Of a stretch of 55,559 nt of DNA, positions 26,742-34,904 are shown piece after piece. Below the pieces are notes generated by a model, which was not told the DNA's origin, did not search any database, and saw only the letters and a program-made list of their open reading frames with translations. Source of the DNA: Elusimicrobia bacterium RIFOXYA2_FULL_39_19 (lineage in GTDB: Bacteria > Elusimicrobiota > Endomicrobiia > CG1-02-37-114 > XYA2-FULL-39-19); NCBI GenBank assembly GCA_001800285.1, contig MGVC01000044.1:1-55559 (forward strand), written 5' to 3'. Every line of letters starts with the position of its first letter. The stretch's first letter is position 1. The position numbers and the translations under genes were made by a program.

Positions 26742-28646
26742 ATGACCCACAAAGTAAAAATACCTTTATTAGCAAAAGAAACTGCAGTTTCAGATAACAC
26801 TGACCTGCTGACAGCGCTAAGCAAAGCAGGCGTTGCCATAAAAGCAGTCTGCGCCGGCCAGGGCACCTGCGGGTCCTGCAAAGTAAAAATAATTTCCGGC
26901 GAACACTTTTCATCGCCTTCACCCTGGATAACCAAAGAAGAAAAAGAAAATGGCATCTGTCTTGCCTGCCAGACAGCCGTGCTGGGGAATATGGACATTG
27001 AAGTCCCTAAAGATTCCCGGCTGGAAAACATACAGACCGCCGGTGATGAAATCCCTGCAGATACAATTTCTGAATTTCCTCAAACCGGCGCTAATGACTT
27101 TAGTAAACTTTCACCCCTGGCAGTAAAAATACACATTAAACTGCCGGAACCATCACTAAAAGATAATATCCCAGACTTTGAAAGATTAACCAAAGAACTT
27201 ACCCGTATAACCGGCATTGAACAATTCTCTATAAACCTCAATCTGCTTAAAAATATCAGTAAATTTATCAGAAAATCAGAGTGGGACATTACCGCCACCA
27301 TTGCCCGGCATAACTGTGCGCAGGAAATAATCCAGATTGAAGCCGGAAACACTGTCTCTGAAAGCTACGGCATAGCTCTGGATATCGGCACAACCACACT
27401 GGTGGCATATCTGGTAAATCTAAACACAGGCAAAGTAACGGCATCTAAAGGCACTATAAACCAGCAAATGTCTTACGGCGAAGATGTAATTACCAGAATA
27501 ATGTATGCCCAGCAGAAAGACGGCCTGCAAAAACTTCAAAACACCATTATTGAAAATGTTAACGGCCTTATTAACGCACTTTTAATTGAAAATAGTATCA
27601 GTCCGCACAACATTATGGCTCTACAAGCATCAGGCAATACTACCATGACACATCTTTTTCTTGGCATAAACCCGGACTATATCCGCAAGGAACCCTATAT
27701 TCCTGCAATAAATTTTCCGCCATCAGTTTATGCCTGTGAACAGGGCATAAAAATAAATCCGCGCGGTATTATTTCCTTTATGCCTTCGGTGGCATCGTAT
27801 GTAGGCGGGGATATTACGGCAGGCGTGCTAGCCTGCGGTATGGATAATTCTTCAGAGATTTCCCTGCTGATAGATTTAGGCACTAACGGGGAAATAGCTC
27901 TGGGCAATAATGACTGGCTGGTTTCTGCCGCCTGCTCCGCCGGCCCGGCTTTTGAAGGAGTGGGTATTAAATGCGGTATCCGCGCTATTGACGGCGCCAT
28001 ACAGGAAATTGAAATATCAAAAGATAAGTTGAGTGTTAAGTACAAAACGATAAATGATAAAAAACCCAGGGGCATCTGCGGTACAGGGCTTATTGATATA
28101 CCTGCGGAACTTTTAAGAAAAGGCATTATTAACCGTGACGGCCGCTTTGTTACGGCCGATGTTTCACCGCGCCTGCGCAAAAACTCTGATGATGAAATGG
28201 AGTTTTTAATAGCAGCTGCTACGGAAACAGAAAACAAAAGGGATATTGTTATAACGGAGTCTGATATCTCAAATATAATCCGTTCAAAAGGCGCTATTTT
28301 TCTGGGTATTGTTGTTTTACTGCAGGAAGTAGGGTTGGGTTTTGACAGTATCTCAAAAATATACATTTCCGGAGGATTCGGCACCTATCTGGATGTGGAA
28401 AAAGCTGTTACTATAGGATTACTGCCTGATTTACCAAGAAACAAATACAGTTTTATAGGCAACTCATCTATCACCGGCGCCAAACTATGCCTGATTTCAC
28501 AGGAAGCCAGAAACAAAGCGGCACAGCTTGCCGGCAAAATGACTTACATAGAACTTTCTGTAAACCCGAAATTTATGAATGAATACACTTCTACGCTTTT
28601 TCTACCGCATACTGACTTAAACCTTTTTCCAACCATAAAACTATGA
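26742..28646 (+). CDS. acsV: Reductive activator of the corrinoid protein (ASKHA-type ferredoxin)
   Basis: The 634-residue protein has an N-terminal [2Fe-2S] domain (CAGQGTCGSCKVKI…CLACQTAV, residues about 38-78), a linker, and a large ASKHA-fold part (YGIALDIGTTTLVAYLVNL near 207; DLGTNGEIALG and CSAGPAFEGVGIKCG further on). This is the architecture of RACo/AcsV, which uses ATP to return Co(II) to Co(I) in the corrinoid iron-sulfur protein. It lies between acsC and cooC, as expected. No clear ribosome site precedes the ATG. The stop overlaps cooC (ATGA). Confidence 0.93.
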   Translation: MTHKVKIPLLAKETAVSDNTDLLTALSKAGVAIKAVCAGQGTCGSCKVKIISGEHFSSPSPWITKEEKENGICLACQTAVLGNMDIEVPKDSRLENIQTAGDEIPADTISEFPQTGANDFSKLSPLAVKIHIKLPEPSLKDNIPDFERLTKELTRITGIEQFSINLNLLKNISKFIRKSEWDITATIARHNCAQEIIQIEAGNTVSESYGIALDIGTTTLVAYLVNLNTGKVTASKGTINQQMSYGEDVITRIMYAQQKDGLQKLQNTIIENVNGLINALLIENSISPHNIMALQASGNTTMTHLFLGINPDYIRKEPYIPAINFPPSVYACEQGIKINPRGIISFMPSVASYVGGDITAGVLACGMDNSSEISLLIDLGTNGEIALGNNDWLVSAACSAGPAFEGVGIKCGIRAIDGAIQEIEISKDKLSVKYKTINDKKPRGICGTGLIDIPAELLRKGIINRDGRFVTADVSPRLRKNSDDEMEFLIAAATETENKRDIVITESDISNIIRSKGAIFLGIVVLLQEVGLGFDSISKIYISGGFGTYLDVEKAVTIGLLPDLPRNKYSFIGNSSITGAKLCLISQEARNKAAQLAGKMTYIELSVNPKFMNEYTSTLFLPHTDLNLFPTIKL

Positions 28647-29392
28647 ATATAAAAATTGCAGTAGCTGGAAAAGGTGGAGTGGGAAAAACCACCTTCTGCG
28701 CTTTCCTTATTAAAGAACTCATAAACCAGAACAAAACGCCTCTTTTGGCAATTGATGCAGACCCCAACTCAAACCTGGCACAGCTGCTGGGCATAAAATA
28801 TGAAACCACTATTGCCGATATCCGCGAAGAAATAAGAGAAAATAAAAACATTCCCGCCAGTATGGCTAAAAGCGATTACATAGATATGAAACTCAACGAA
28901 ATAATAGTTGAAGGAAAAGGCGCGGATTTTATTGCCATGGGCAGGCCCGAAGGCAAAGAATGTTACTGCTATATCAATGAGCTTTTAAGAGGTTTTCTTG
29001 CAAAAATATCCAAACAGTATTCTACCATAGTCATTGATAACGAGGCAGGGATGGAGCATCTTTCCCGAAGGACTACAGAAAACATAGATTATCTCTTTAT
29101 TGTAGCCGACACCAGTGTAACCGGCCTGCGTTCAGCTATGAATGTTTACAACCTTTCTGAAAAACTGAAACTTAAAATAGGAAACATATTTCTTGTATTA
29201 AATAAAGTTAAAGATACATTTGTTTTACCGGCCGGCATACTGAATAATTCCCTGAAAATAATCGGCAATCTGCCTTACCGCGACGCCATACTTTCCAACA
29301 GCGAAAAAGGCCTGCCTGCCGAAAATTCAGCAGAAAACGCACCCTACACCGACGAACTCCAGGAAATACTGAAAAAATCAGGCATTATTTGA
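28643..29392 (+). CDS. cooC: CooC/AcsF-type nickel-insertion ATPase
   Basis: The product is a MinD-like ATPase that helps insert nickel into CODH/ACS. The 249-residue protein has a deviant Walker A (AGKGGVGKTT), LLAIDADPNSNLAQLLG, the family's GRPEGKECYCYINELLR segment with a CxC metal site, and DNEAGMEHLSRR. AcsF and CooC cannot be told apart from sequence alone. It overlaps acsV by four bases. Confidence 0.93.
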   Translation: MNIKIAVAGKGGVGKTTFCAFLIKELINQNKTPLLAIDADPNSNLAQLLGIKYETTIADIREEIRENKNIPASMAKSDYIDMKLNEIIVEGKGADFIAMGRPEGKECYCYINELLRGFLAKISKQYSTIVIDNEAGMEHLSRRTTENIDYLFIVADTSVTGLRSAMNVYNLSEKLKLKIGNIFLVLNKVKDTFVLPAGILNNSLKIIGNLPYRDAILSNSEKGLPAENSAENAPYTDELQEILKKSGII

Positions 29393-29417
29393 ATTTGAAG
29401 CATTAAATTTATATAAT
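29389..29417 (+). promoter_or_regulatory. Promoter upstream of acsD
   Basis: TTGAAT at 29389-29394 and TATAAT at 29412-29417 are 17 bp apart. The -35 box overlaps the end of cooC. A GGGAG ribosome site stands before the acsD ATG at 29448. Confidence 0.55.
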
Positions 29418-29447
29418 CAGTCAACTTAAATACGGGAGCGTTTTATC

Positions 29448-30395
29448 ATGGAAAAAGTAATTGAAAAAGCGGTATCAAAAATATCGGAATTAGCTATCGG
29501 CGCCACCTCAGCAAACGGCGGAACCAGAGAAAAAGAACTGAAAATTGGCGGCCAGAGCGCTATGCCATTTTTACATTTTGAAGGCTCTATGCCTAATGCC
29601 CCCGTAGTTGCCCTGGAAGTATGGGACACGGTACCTGAGGAATGGCCGTTAATTGCCGACGAATTTAAGGACATCGTAAACGATCCTATAAAATGGGCCC
29701 AGAAAGGCAAGGAATGGGGGGCAGATTTAATAAGCCTGCGCCTTGAGTCCTGCCATCCTGATAATAAAAATAATTCAGCTGCTTATGCCGCGGATTTAGT
29801 AAAAAAAGTTTTAGCCGCTACCAAACTTCCGCTTATTGTTATCGGCTGCGGCCACCCGGAAAAAGACCAGGAAATACTGCCGGCTGTAGCAGAAGCTGCT
29901 AAAGGCGAAAAAATACTTTTAGGTATGGCAACAAAAGATAACTATAAAACCATTGTTGCTGCCGCCTTAGCCAGCGGGCACAGCATAATTGCAGAATCTC
30001 CGCTTGATATCAATCTTGCAAAACAGCTAAACATTCTTGTTTCAGATATGAGCATGCCTCTGGAAAGAATAGCCATGCACCACACCACCGGCGGGCTGGG
30101 GTACGGTTTTGAATATTGTTACTCTATAATGGAAAGATGCCGCTTAGCCGGACTTGCCGGAGATAAAATTATGGCGACACCCATCATAAACATGATTGCG
30201 GATGAAACCTGGAAAACCAAAGAAGCAAAAACCCCGCAGGATGAACAGCCAAACTGGGGAGACCTTCACAAAAGAGCCATAAACTGGGAAATTGCCTGTG
30301 CTGCAGGATATTTACAATCCGGAGCTGACATTCTGGTTTTAGCTCATCCGGAATCCATTAAACAAGTTAAACAGACTATAGGTAAATTAAAATAA
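29448..30395 (+). CDS. acsD: Corrinoid iron-sulfur protein small (beta) subunit
   Basis: It forms a TIM barrel that pairs with AcsC to cradle the corrinoid. The 315-residue protein shows family motifs KIGGQSAMPFLHFEGSMP, ALEVWDTVPEEWP, LISLRLESCHPD and HHTTGGLGYGFEYCYS. Length matches the family. It has its own promoter and precedes the zinc-ribbon gene. Confidence 0.96.
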   Translation: MEKVIEKAVSKISELAIGATSANGGTREKELKIGGQSAMPFLHFEGSMPNAPVVALEVWDTVPEEWPLIADEFKDIVNDPIKWAQKGKEWGADLISLRLESCHPDNKNNSAAYAADLVKKVLAATKLPLIVIGCGHPEKDQEILPAVAEAAKGEKILLGMATKDNYKTIVAAALASGHSIIAESPLDINLAKQLNILVSDMSMPLERIAMHHTTGGLGYGFEYCYSIMERCRLAGLAGDKIMATPIINMIADETWKTKEAKTPQDEQPNWGDLHKRAINWEIACAAGYLQSGADILVLAHPESIKQVKQTIGKLK

Positions 30396-30422
30396 CAATA
30401 TATTTTCGGGAGGAATCAGAGG

Positions 30423-31547
30423 ATGAAATGTCCAAAATGCGGATATGAAAACCCTGAAAGCGCTAAAAATCTATCATATTGTACAATGTGCTATGAGCCT
30501 TTTAAGAATTTACAACCCCAGAATGCACAGCCTGAACCGTTAGCTCCCGGCCAGCCGGAAAGCCGTTTTATAGGAAACAAGTACAACCAGCAGAACCCTC
30601 AGACAGGCCCATACGCCAATCAGACAAACACAGTATATCAGCCGCCAAATAGAAATGATCCGGAAACATATCAGCCTGATACAACAACCCCTCCGGTTAA
30701 AAAAAGCAATGTCACAAACTACGTATCAACTGCATTAGCTATGCTTATTGCTTCATTTATGTTTTCTGCCGGGCCCAAGGTAGTCTTCAGGTCTGTTTTT
30801 GTTTTGTTTGACAAAGCCACACACTCTCAAACTGAGTTTAAGGACGATTTTACTGGTATAAAATCCGAATTACCTGACCAGTGGGGCTGGGTGCTGTTAA
30901 TAAGTGAAAGTGAAATGATAAGCGCTTATGACCTTCAGTCCGTTGCCTCTATGGGTGCAAAACCGATATTTGCAGTAAGAAATAAACTTTATGATGCTCA
31001 CGTTGTTTTCATAAATTTTCCAAAACATATATTCGGCGCAAACTTACCCCGGATGGGCGAAGTGTTTGCTCTGTTCACTGATGGCATGTCACGCACGGAA
31101 GACATGAAAAAATTTCAATATATAAAAGATGAAACCACAACCATAGACAGCCAGATATTCCTGAAAAAATCTTTCTCAGCAAATTTTAAAAACGTAGACC
31201 TGGAAGGATTTACCGGTATTTTTGAAAGAAAAGATTCTTATATCATCCTTCTTTCCATGTGCGAACAAAAAGAAGTTGAACATTTAACTGAAATGTTTGC
31301 GGAATTAAAATCTCAAATAAGGCTTGCTCCGGAAAAAAATGTTTATTCAATGAATCAAAGAACATTCTTTTATTCTAAAAATACGAAAACAAGACAGTCA
31401 AATAAAATATTGCCGGCAGGAATGTTTTCTTTTAGCTGCTTAAATGTTGATCATCACGGGCGAAGCCCGTGGCACAAACACCTACCCCGTGCAGTTTTCA
31501 ATCCTGATTTATCCTTTTATAATAGGATATCTGGATATTGCTCATAA
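30423..31547 (+). CDS. Zinc-ribbon membrane protein of unknown function
   Basis: The 374-residue protein starts with a zinc ribbon (CPKCGYENPESAKNLSYCTMC), has a P/Q/N-rich linker to about residue 95, one membrane helix (about 100-118) and a globular domain to about 315. The last 50-60 residues are different in kind: they are encoded by sequence containing a CACGGGC/GCCCGTG hairpin (31455-31471) and look like read-through of non-coding DNA. The true end may have been lost through a frameshift near 31350-31440. A GGGAGG ribosome site precedes the ATG. No family recognised. Confidence 0.6.
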   Translation: MKCPKCGYENPESAKNLSYCTMCYEPFKNLQPQNAQPEPLAPGQPESRFIGNKYNQQNPQTGPYANQTNTVYQPPNRNDPETYQPDTTTPPVKKSNVTNYVSTALAMLIASFMFSAGPKVVFRSVFVLFDKATHSQTEFKDDFTGIKSELPDQWGWVLLISESEMISAYDLQSVASMGAKPIFAVRNKLYDAHVVFINFPKHIFGANLPRMGEVFALFTDGMSRTEDMKKFQYIKDETTTIDSQIFLKKSFSANFKNVDLEGFTGIFERKDSYIILLSMCEQKEVEHLTEMFAELKSQIRLAPEKNVYSMNQRTFFYSKNTKTRQSNKILPAGMFSFSCLNVDHHGRSPWHKHLPRAVFNPDLSFYNRISGYCS

Positions 31548-31559
31548 AAAACAATTTGA

Positions 31560-31736
31560 AAACTATCGCAGGGGTAAAGTAAAAACGATATCCTGTGAAC
31601 AAAAATGTTTGAGACACAGGGTAAACGGCAGTTACCTAATTCGTGTCTGCTGGTATCTGCTAAGAAAGATTGCAGACCACACATGCATCCATCCCGCTAT
31701 GCGAGATAGAATTCTGCTGCCGTTTAAGGAGTACCA
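31560..31736 (+). promoter_or_regulatory. Structured leader of the acetate kinase gene
   Basis: The spacer before ackA can fold. AAACGGCAG (31623-31631) pairs exactly with CTGCCGTTT (31717-31725), which touches the AAGGAG ribosome site. Inside it GTCTGC (31645-31650) pairs with GCAGAC (31672-31677). The fold could control access to the ribosome site. It matches no riboswitch class I know. Confidence 0.4.
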
Positions 31737-32936
31737 ATGAAAATACTTGTACTTAATACCCGCGTAAACACAATTGATTTTGAACTCTATGAAATGCCTC
31801 AGGAAAAACAACTCTGCAAGGGCATTGTTGAGCGCGTGGGCATGGATACAGCCATGATAACCTACTGCACCCCGCAATTAAAAGATGAACATATAGCGGT
31901 ACTGTCCGTGCTTGACCATCAGCAGGCCGTTGATACTATACTGAAAATAATCACCACCAGCCCTTACGGCGTATTAAAAAACACAAATGAGATTGATGCC
32001 ATAGGCCACAGAGTTGTTCACGGCGGAGAAAAATATTTTGAATCTGTATTAATAACCCACGAAGTTAAACAGGGCATTCACGGCAACATAGAGCTTGCAC
32101 CTCTGCACAATCCTTTCAATTTAAAAGGCATAGAAGAAATTGAAAAAGAACTACCCGGCAAACCGCAGGTAGCCGTGTTTGATACCGCTTTTCACCAGAC
32201 TTTGCCTGAAAGTGCCTATCGCTACCCTATTTCTGACAGAATTTATCAACAGACAAAAGTCCGCAAATATGGTTTTCACGGCATATCACACAGATATGTT
32301 ACTGAAAGAACATCACTACTTCTAAAAAAACCTGTAAAGAAATTAAACATTATTTCCATACATTTGGGCCAGGGCTCAAGTTTGTGTGCCATTAAAAACG
32401 GTGTTTCAGTAGATACATCTATGGGTCTCACACCTATTGACGGGCTTATGATGATGACCCGTTCTGGGTCAATCAGCCCCAGTATAATACTGCATCTTTC
32501 CAAATCAGGCATGAGTTTAAACGATATTGATTCCATGCTCAACCGTGAAAGCGGGGTATTCGGTATTTCCGGTGTTTCTGATGCCATGATTGACAATATC
32601 CGGGAAATGAACGCAGGCAATAAAAAAGCAAAACTTGCTATTAATATGTTCGTTTACAGAGTTAAATCCTACATAGGATCTTACTCAGTACTTTTTGATA
32701 AACTTGATGCTATCTGTTTTACAGGTGGTATAGGGGAAAACGCTGATATCATCCGTAAAATGGTTTGCGAGGGTCTTAAAAACCTTGGTATCGGCATTGA
32801 TCTATCAAAGAACAAAAAAGCAAACGGCAGGGAAACAGCGGTAAACAAACCGAATTCAAAAGTAAAAATTCTTGTTATACCAAGAGATGAAACCATTCTC
32901 ATAGCCAGAGATACCTACAAACTGGTAAAGAAGTAA
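31737..32936 (+). CDS. ackA: Acetate kinase with an altered N-terminal phosphate loop
   Basis: The enzyme interconverts acetyl phosphate and acetate with ATP formation, the classic energy step of acetogenesis. The 399-residue protein has IGHRVVHGG near residue 92, VAVFDTAFHQTLP, KYGFHGISHRYV, HLGQGSSLCAIKNG, MMMTRSGSISP, FTGGIGENADIIR and PRDETILIARDT, so most active-site residues remain. The first strand is unusual: it reads LVLNTRVNTIDF where acetate kinases have LVLNxGSSSxK, so the glycine, serines and lysine of the phosphate-1 loop are gone. HLGNGSS is also HLGQGSS and GDIDP is GSISP. It may be active with changed properties. No pta gene lies nearby. AAGGAG precedes the ATG. Confidence 0.88.
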   Translation: MKILVLNTRVNTIDFELYEMPQEKQLCKGIVERVGMDTAMITYCTPQLKDEHIAVLSVLDHQQAVDTILKIITTSPYGVLKNTNEIDAIGHRVVHGGEKYFESVLITHEVKQGIHGNIELAPLHNPFNLKGIEEIEKELPGKPQVAVFDTAFHQTLPESAYRYPISDRIYQQTKVRKYGFHGISHRYVTERTSLLLKKPVKKLNIISIHLGQGSSLCAIKNGVSVDTSMGLTPIDGLMMMTRSGSISPSIILHLSKSGMSLNDIDSMLNRESGVFGISGVSDAMIDNIREMNAGNKKAKLAINMFVYRVKSYIGSYSVLFDKLDAICFTGGIGENADIIRKMVCEGLKNLGIGIDLSKNKKANGRETAVNKPNSKVKILVIPRDETILIARDTYKLVKK

Positions 32937-32963
32937 TGTTTAGAGCTGTGGTATTGTCTTTCA

Positions 32964-33041
32964 TATCAACCTATAAACTTATCAGCTTGTTTTATTAAAT
33001 TGTTTTTCTTATCAACTTATCAACCTATAATCCTATAAACT
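32964..33041 (+). repeat. TATCAACY-type octamer array before acsE
   Basis: Three in-register octamers (TATCAACC, TATAAACT, TATCAGCT at 32964-32987) and four more (TATCAACT, TATCAACC, TATAATCC, TATAAACT at 33010-33041) fill the spacer between ackA and acsE. A similar short run occurs near 20755-20785. Confidence 0.5.
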
Positions 33042-33057
33042 GTCTTTAGGAGGCCAG

Positions 33058-33846
33058 ATGTTAGTAATCGGTGAAAAAATTAACGGCATGTTTAAAAGTG
33101 TCCGCGAAGGAATCCAGACAAAAAACAAAAAAATCATCCAGGATATTGCCCGCAAACAGCTTGAAGCGGGGGCAGATGTGCTTGACGTAAACGTGGGTCC
33201 TGCTTCTGCAGAACCGCTGAAAGATATGGCATGGCTAATTGAAACCATAAGAGAAGTTACCAAGGCACCTTTAGCCATTGATACCACAAAACCCGATGTT
33301 ATGGACCGCGGACTTACTATTGCCGGGGAAAATTCTTTTCTAAATTCTACAACCGGCGAAGAAGAAAAGCTAAATGCTCTCCTGCCGATAGCAAAAAAAC
33401 ATAATGCAAAAATAATAGCACTAACCATTGATAAGGCCGGCATCCCAAATCATGCTGAAGGCCGTTTGGAAATTGCAGCAAATATCATAGCCAAAGCTAT
33501 GGAACATGAAATTGACACTTCAAATCTTTATATAGATGCAGTTATTCTTCCGGTAAATGTGGCCCAGCAGCATTCTGCTGCGGTACTGGAAACTATAAAG
33601 CAGACCAAGCTGCTCTGTGACCCTGCCCCAAAAACAATTTTAGGGCTGTCAAACGTATCTCAGGGTACAAATGTAAGAACTCTTGTTGACAGGACTTTTC
33701 TGGTAATGGCACTAGCTTCAGGGCTTGACAGTGCAATCATCAATCCTCTGGATAAAGATTTAATGGATGCCATGATAACAGCAGAACTCCTGCTGGGTAA
33801 AAATATTTACTGTGACTCCTTCCTGAATGCTTACCGGAAGAAATAA
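33058..33846 (+). CDS. acsE: Methyl-THF:corrinoid iron-sulfur protein methyltransferase
   Basis: The enzyme transfers the methyl group from methyl-tetrahydrofolate to Co(I) of the corrinoid protein, joining the two branches of the pathway. The 262-residue protein is a pterin-binding TIM barrel: MLVIGEKINGMFKSV, LEAGADVLDVNVGPA, PLAIDTTKPDVM, NSTTGEEEK and LGLSNVSQG. Length equals that of the Moorella enzyme. A consensus AGGAGG ribosome site precedes it. Confidence 0.96.
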   Translation: MLVIGEKINGMFKSVREGIQTKNKKIIQDIARKQLEAGADVLDVNVGPASAEPLKDMAWLIETIREVTKAPLAIDTTKPDVMDRGLTIAGENSFLNSTTGEEEKLNALLPIAKKHNAKIIALTIDKAGIPNHAEGRLEIAANIIAKAMEHEIDTSNLYIDAVILPVNVAQQHSAAVLETIKQTKLLCDPAPKTILGLSNVSQGTNVRTLVDRTFLVMALASGLDSAIINPLDKDLMDAMITAELLLGKNIYCDSFLNAYRKK

Positions 33847-33848
33847 CA

Positions 33849-34835
33849 ATGTCCAAAATACTAATTACCGGAGCAAACGGTTTCGTAGGCACCAACCTTG
33901 TAAAAAAGCTTTTAACCGAAGGCCATATAGTCCGCTGTTTAGTCCACAGAAACTCTGACTCACTTAAAAACCTGCCCATAGAAATATTTAACGGCAGTAT
34001 TACCAGCCCTGACACACTCCCCGAAGCTGTAAAAAATATTGACTTTGTTATTCATAGCGCCGGCATACTGCGCGCTATGGAGGTAAAAACTTTTTTTGAC
34101 GTTAACCAGGCAGGCACAGCAAACTTAATAGAAACAGTCTATAAACATAATCCCGGCATAAAAAGGTTTATCTATATCTCCAGCCAGGCCGCTATGGGGC
34201 CGTCAAAAGATTTAAACCTAAAAGACCCTGCCTCTGCATGTGAACCGGTATCCAACTATGGAAAAAGCAAATACATGGGAGAGCTTGAAGTACTAAAATT
34301 CAAAAACAAGTTTCCTGTCACCATACTCAGGCCTGCCGCAATTTACGGCCCGCATGATAAAGATATGTTTGCTTTCTTTCAGATGATAAAAACCGGCATA
34401 TTTCCTATCCTTAGCGGAGATAGGGACAGCCGTATTCAGCTTTGTTTTATTAATGACCTTATTGAGATATGCAGAATAATCCTGAAAAAAGACCAGTTAA
34501 AAAGCAGTATTTACTTTTTAAGTGAAACCAGAGATTATACCTGGCAGGAAGTTGCTGAAAAAATAGGCATTATAATGGGCAAAAAACCTTTTTGCTTTAT
34601 TTTGCCATCCTGGCTGGTACATTTTATTGCCCTTACTGCTGAAAATTTGTCTTACTTTTTCAAAAGAGAAGCATCGCCTTTTAATACGGATAAAGCCAAT
34701 GAATTCTGCCAGAAATACTGGCTGGGGGACCCGTCTTCCGCCGAAGAAGAACTGCAGTACACGTTTACTTCCCTTGAAAGCGGGGCAAAAATTACATATA
34801 ATTGGTATCTCAATAATAAGTGGCTACGTGAGTAG
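33849..34835 (+). CDS. NAD-dependent epimerase/reductase (extended SDR)
   Basis: The 328-residue protein is an extended short-chain dehydrogenase with the cofactor motif ITGANGFVGTNLVKKL, IDFVIHSAGI, and the catalytic SNYGKSKYMGE (YxxxK). The C terminus (FILPSWLVHFIALTAENLSYFF) is hydrophobic and may touch the membrane, as in 3β-hydroxysteroid-dehydrogenase-like relatives. It lies 2 bp after acsE and before an α-oxoamine synthase of SPT type, so reduction of a keto-lipid (as by CerR in bacterial sphingolipid synthesis) is an attractive but unproven role. Confidence 0.82.
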   Translation: MSKILITGANGFVGTNLVKKLLTEGHIVRCLVHRNSDSLKNLPIEIFNGSITSPDTLPEAVKNIDFVIHSAGILRAMEVKTFFDVNQAGTANLIETVYKHNPGIKRFIYISSQAAMGPSKDLNLKDPASACEPVSNYGKSKYMGELEVLKFKNKFPVTILRPAAIYGPHDKDMFAFFQMIKTGIFPILSGDRDSRIQLCFINDLIEICRIILKKDQLKSSIYFLSETRDYTWQEVAEKIGIIMGKKPFCFILPSWLVHFIALTAENLSYFFKREASPFNTDKANEFCQKYWLGDPSSAEEELQYTFTSLESGAKITYNWYLNNKWLRE

Positions 34836-34888
34836 TGATTAAGTGATTAGTTTTTAACAAATCACTATCCACTTAACCACATAATCAC
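34835..34888 (+). repeat. GTGATTAR octamer palindrome, site A
   Basis: Two left units (GTGATTAA, GTGATTAG at 34835-34850) face complementary units in the right arm (ACTATCCAC-TTAACCAC-ATAATCAC to 34888) across a short T/A loop. It lies between the SDR stop and the ribosome site of the next gene. Confidence 0.7.
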
Positions 34889-34904
34889 ATTTCAAGGAGT
34901 AATC

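Noticed and set aside
31455-31471. Third copy of the 194-bp element
   Set aside because: Only a generic GGGC/GCCC hairpin is shared; flanking sequence does not match.
31612-31736. Resemblance of GACACAGGGTAAACGG to a c-di-GMP-I (GEMM) riboswitch start
   Set aside because: The central GEMM core and receptor loop that should follow are missing.
31444-31740. 98-codon open frame in the ackA leader
   Set aside because: It overlaps hairpins and the ackA start, has no ribosome site and resembles no protein; it is better seen as structured leader.
33026-33031. TATAAT as an acsE promoter
   Set aside because: It is part of the octamer array and the nearest TTGTTT is 20 bp away.
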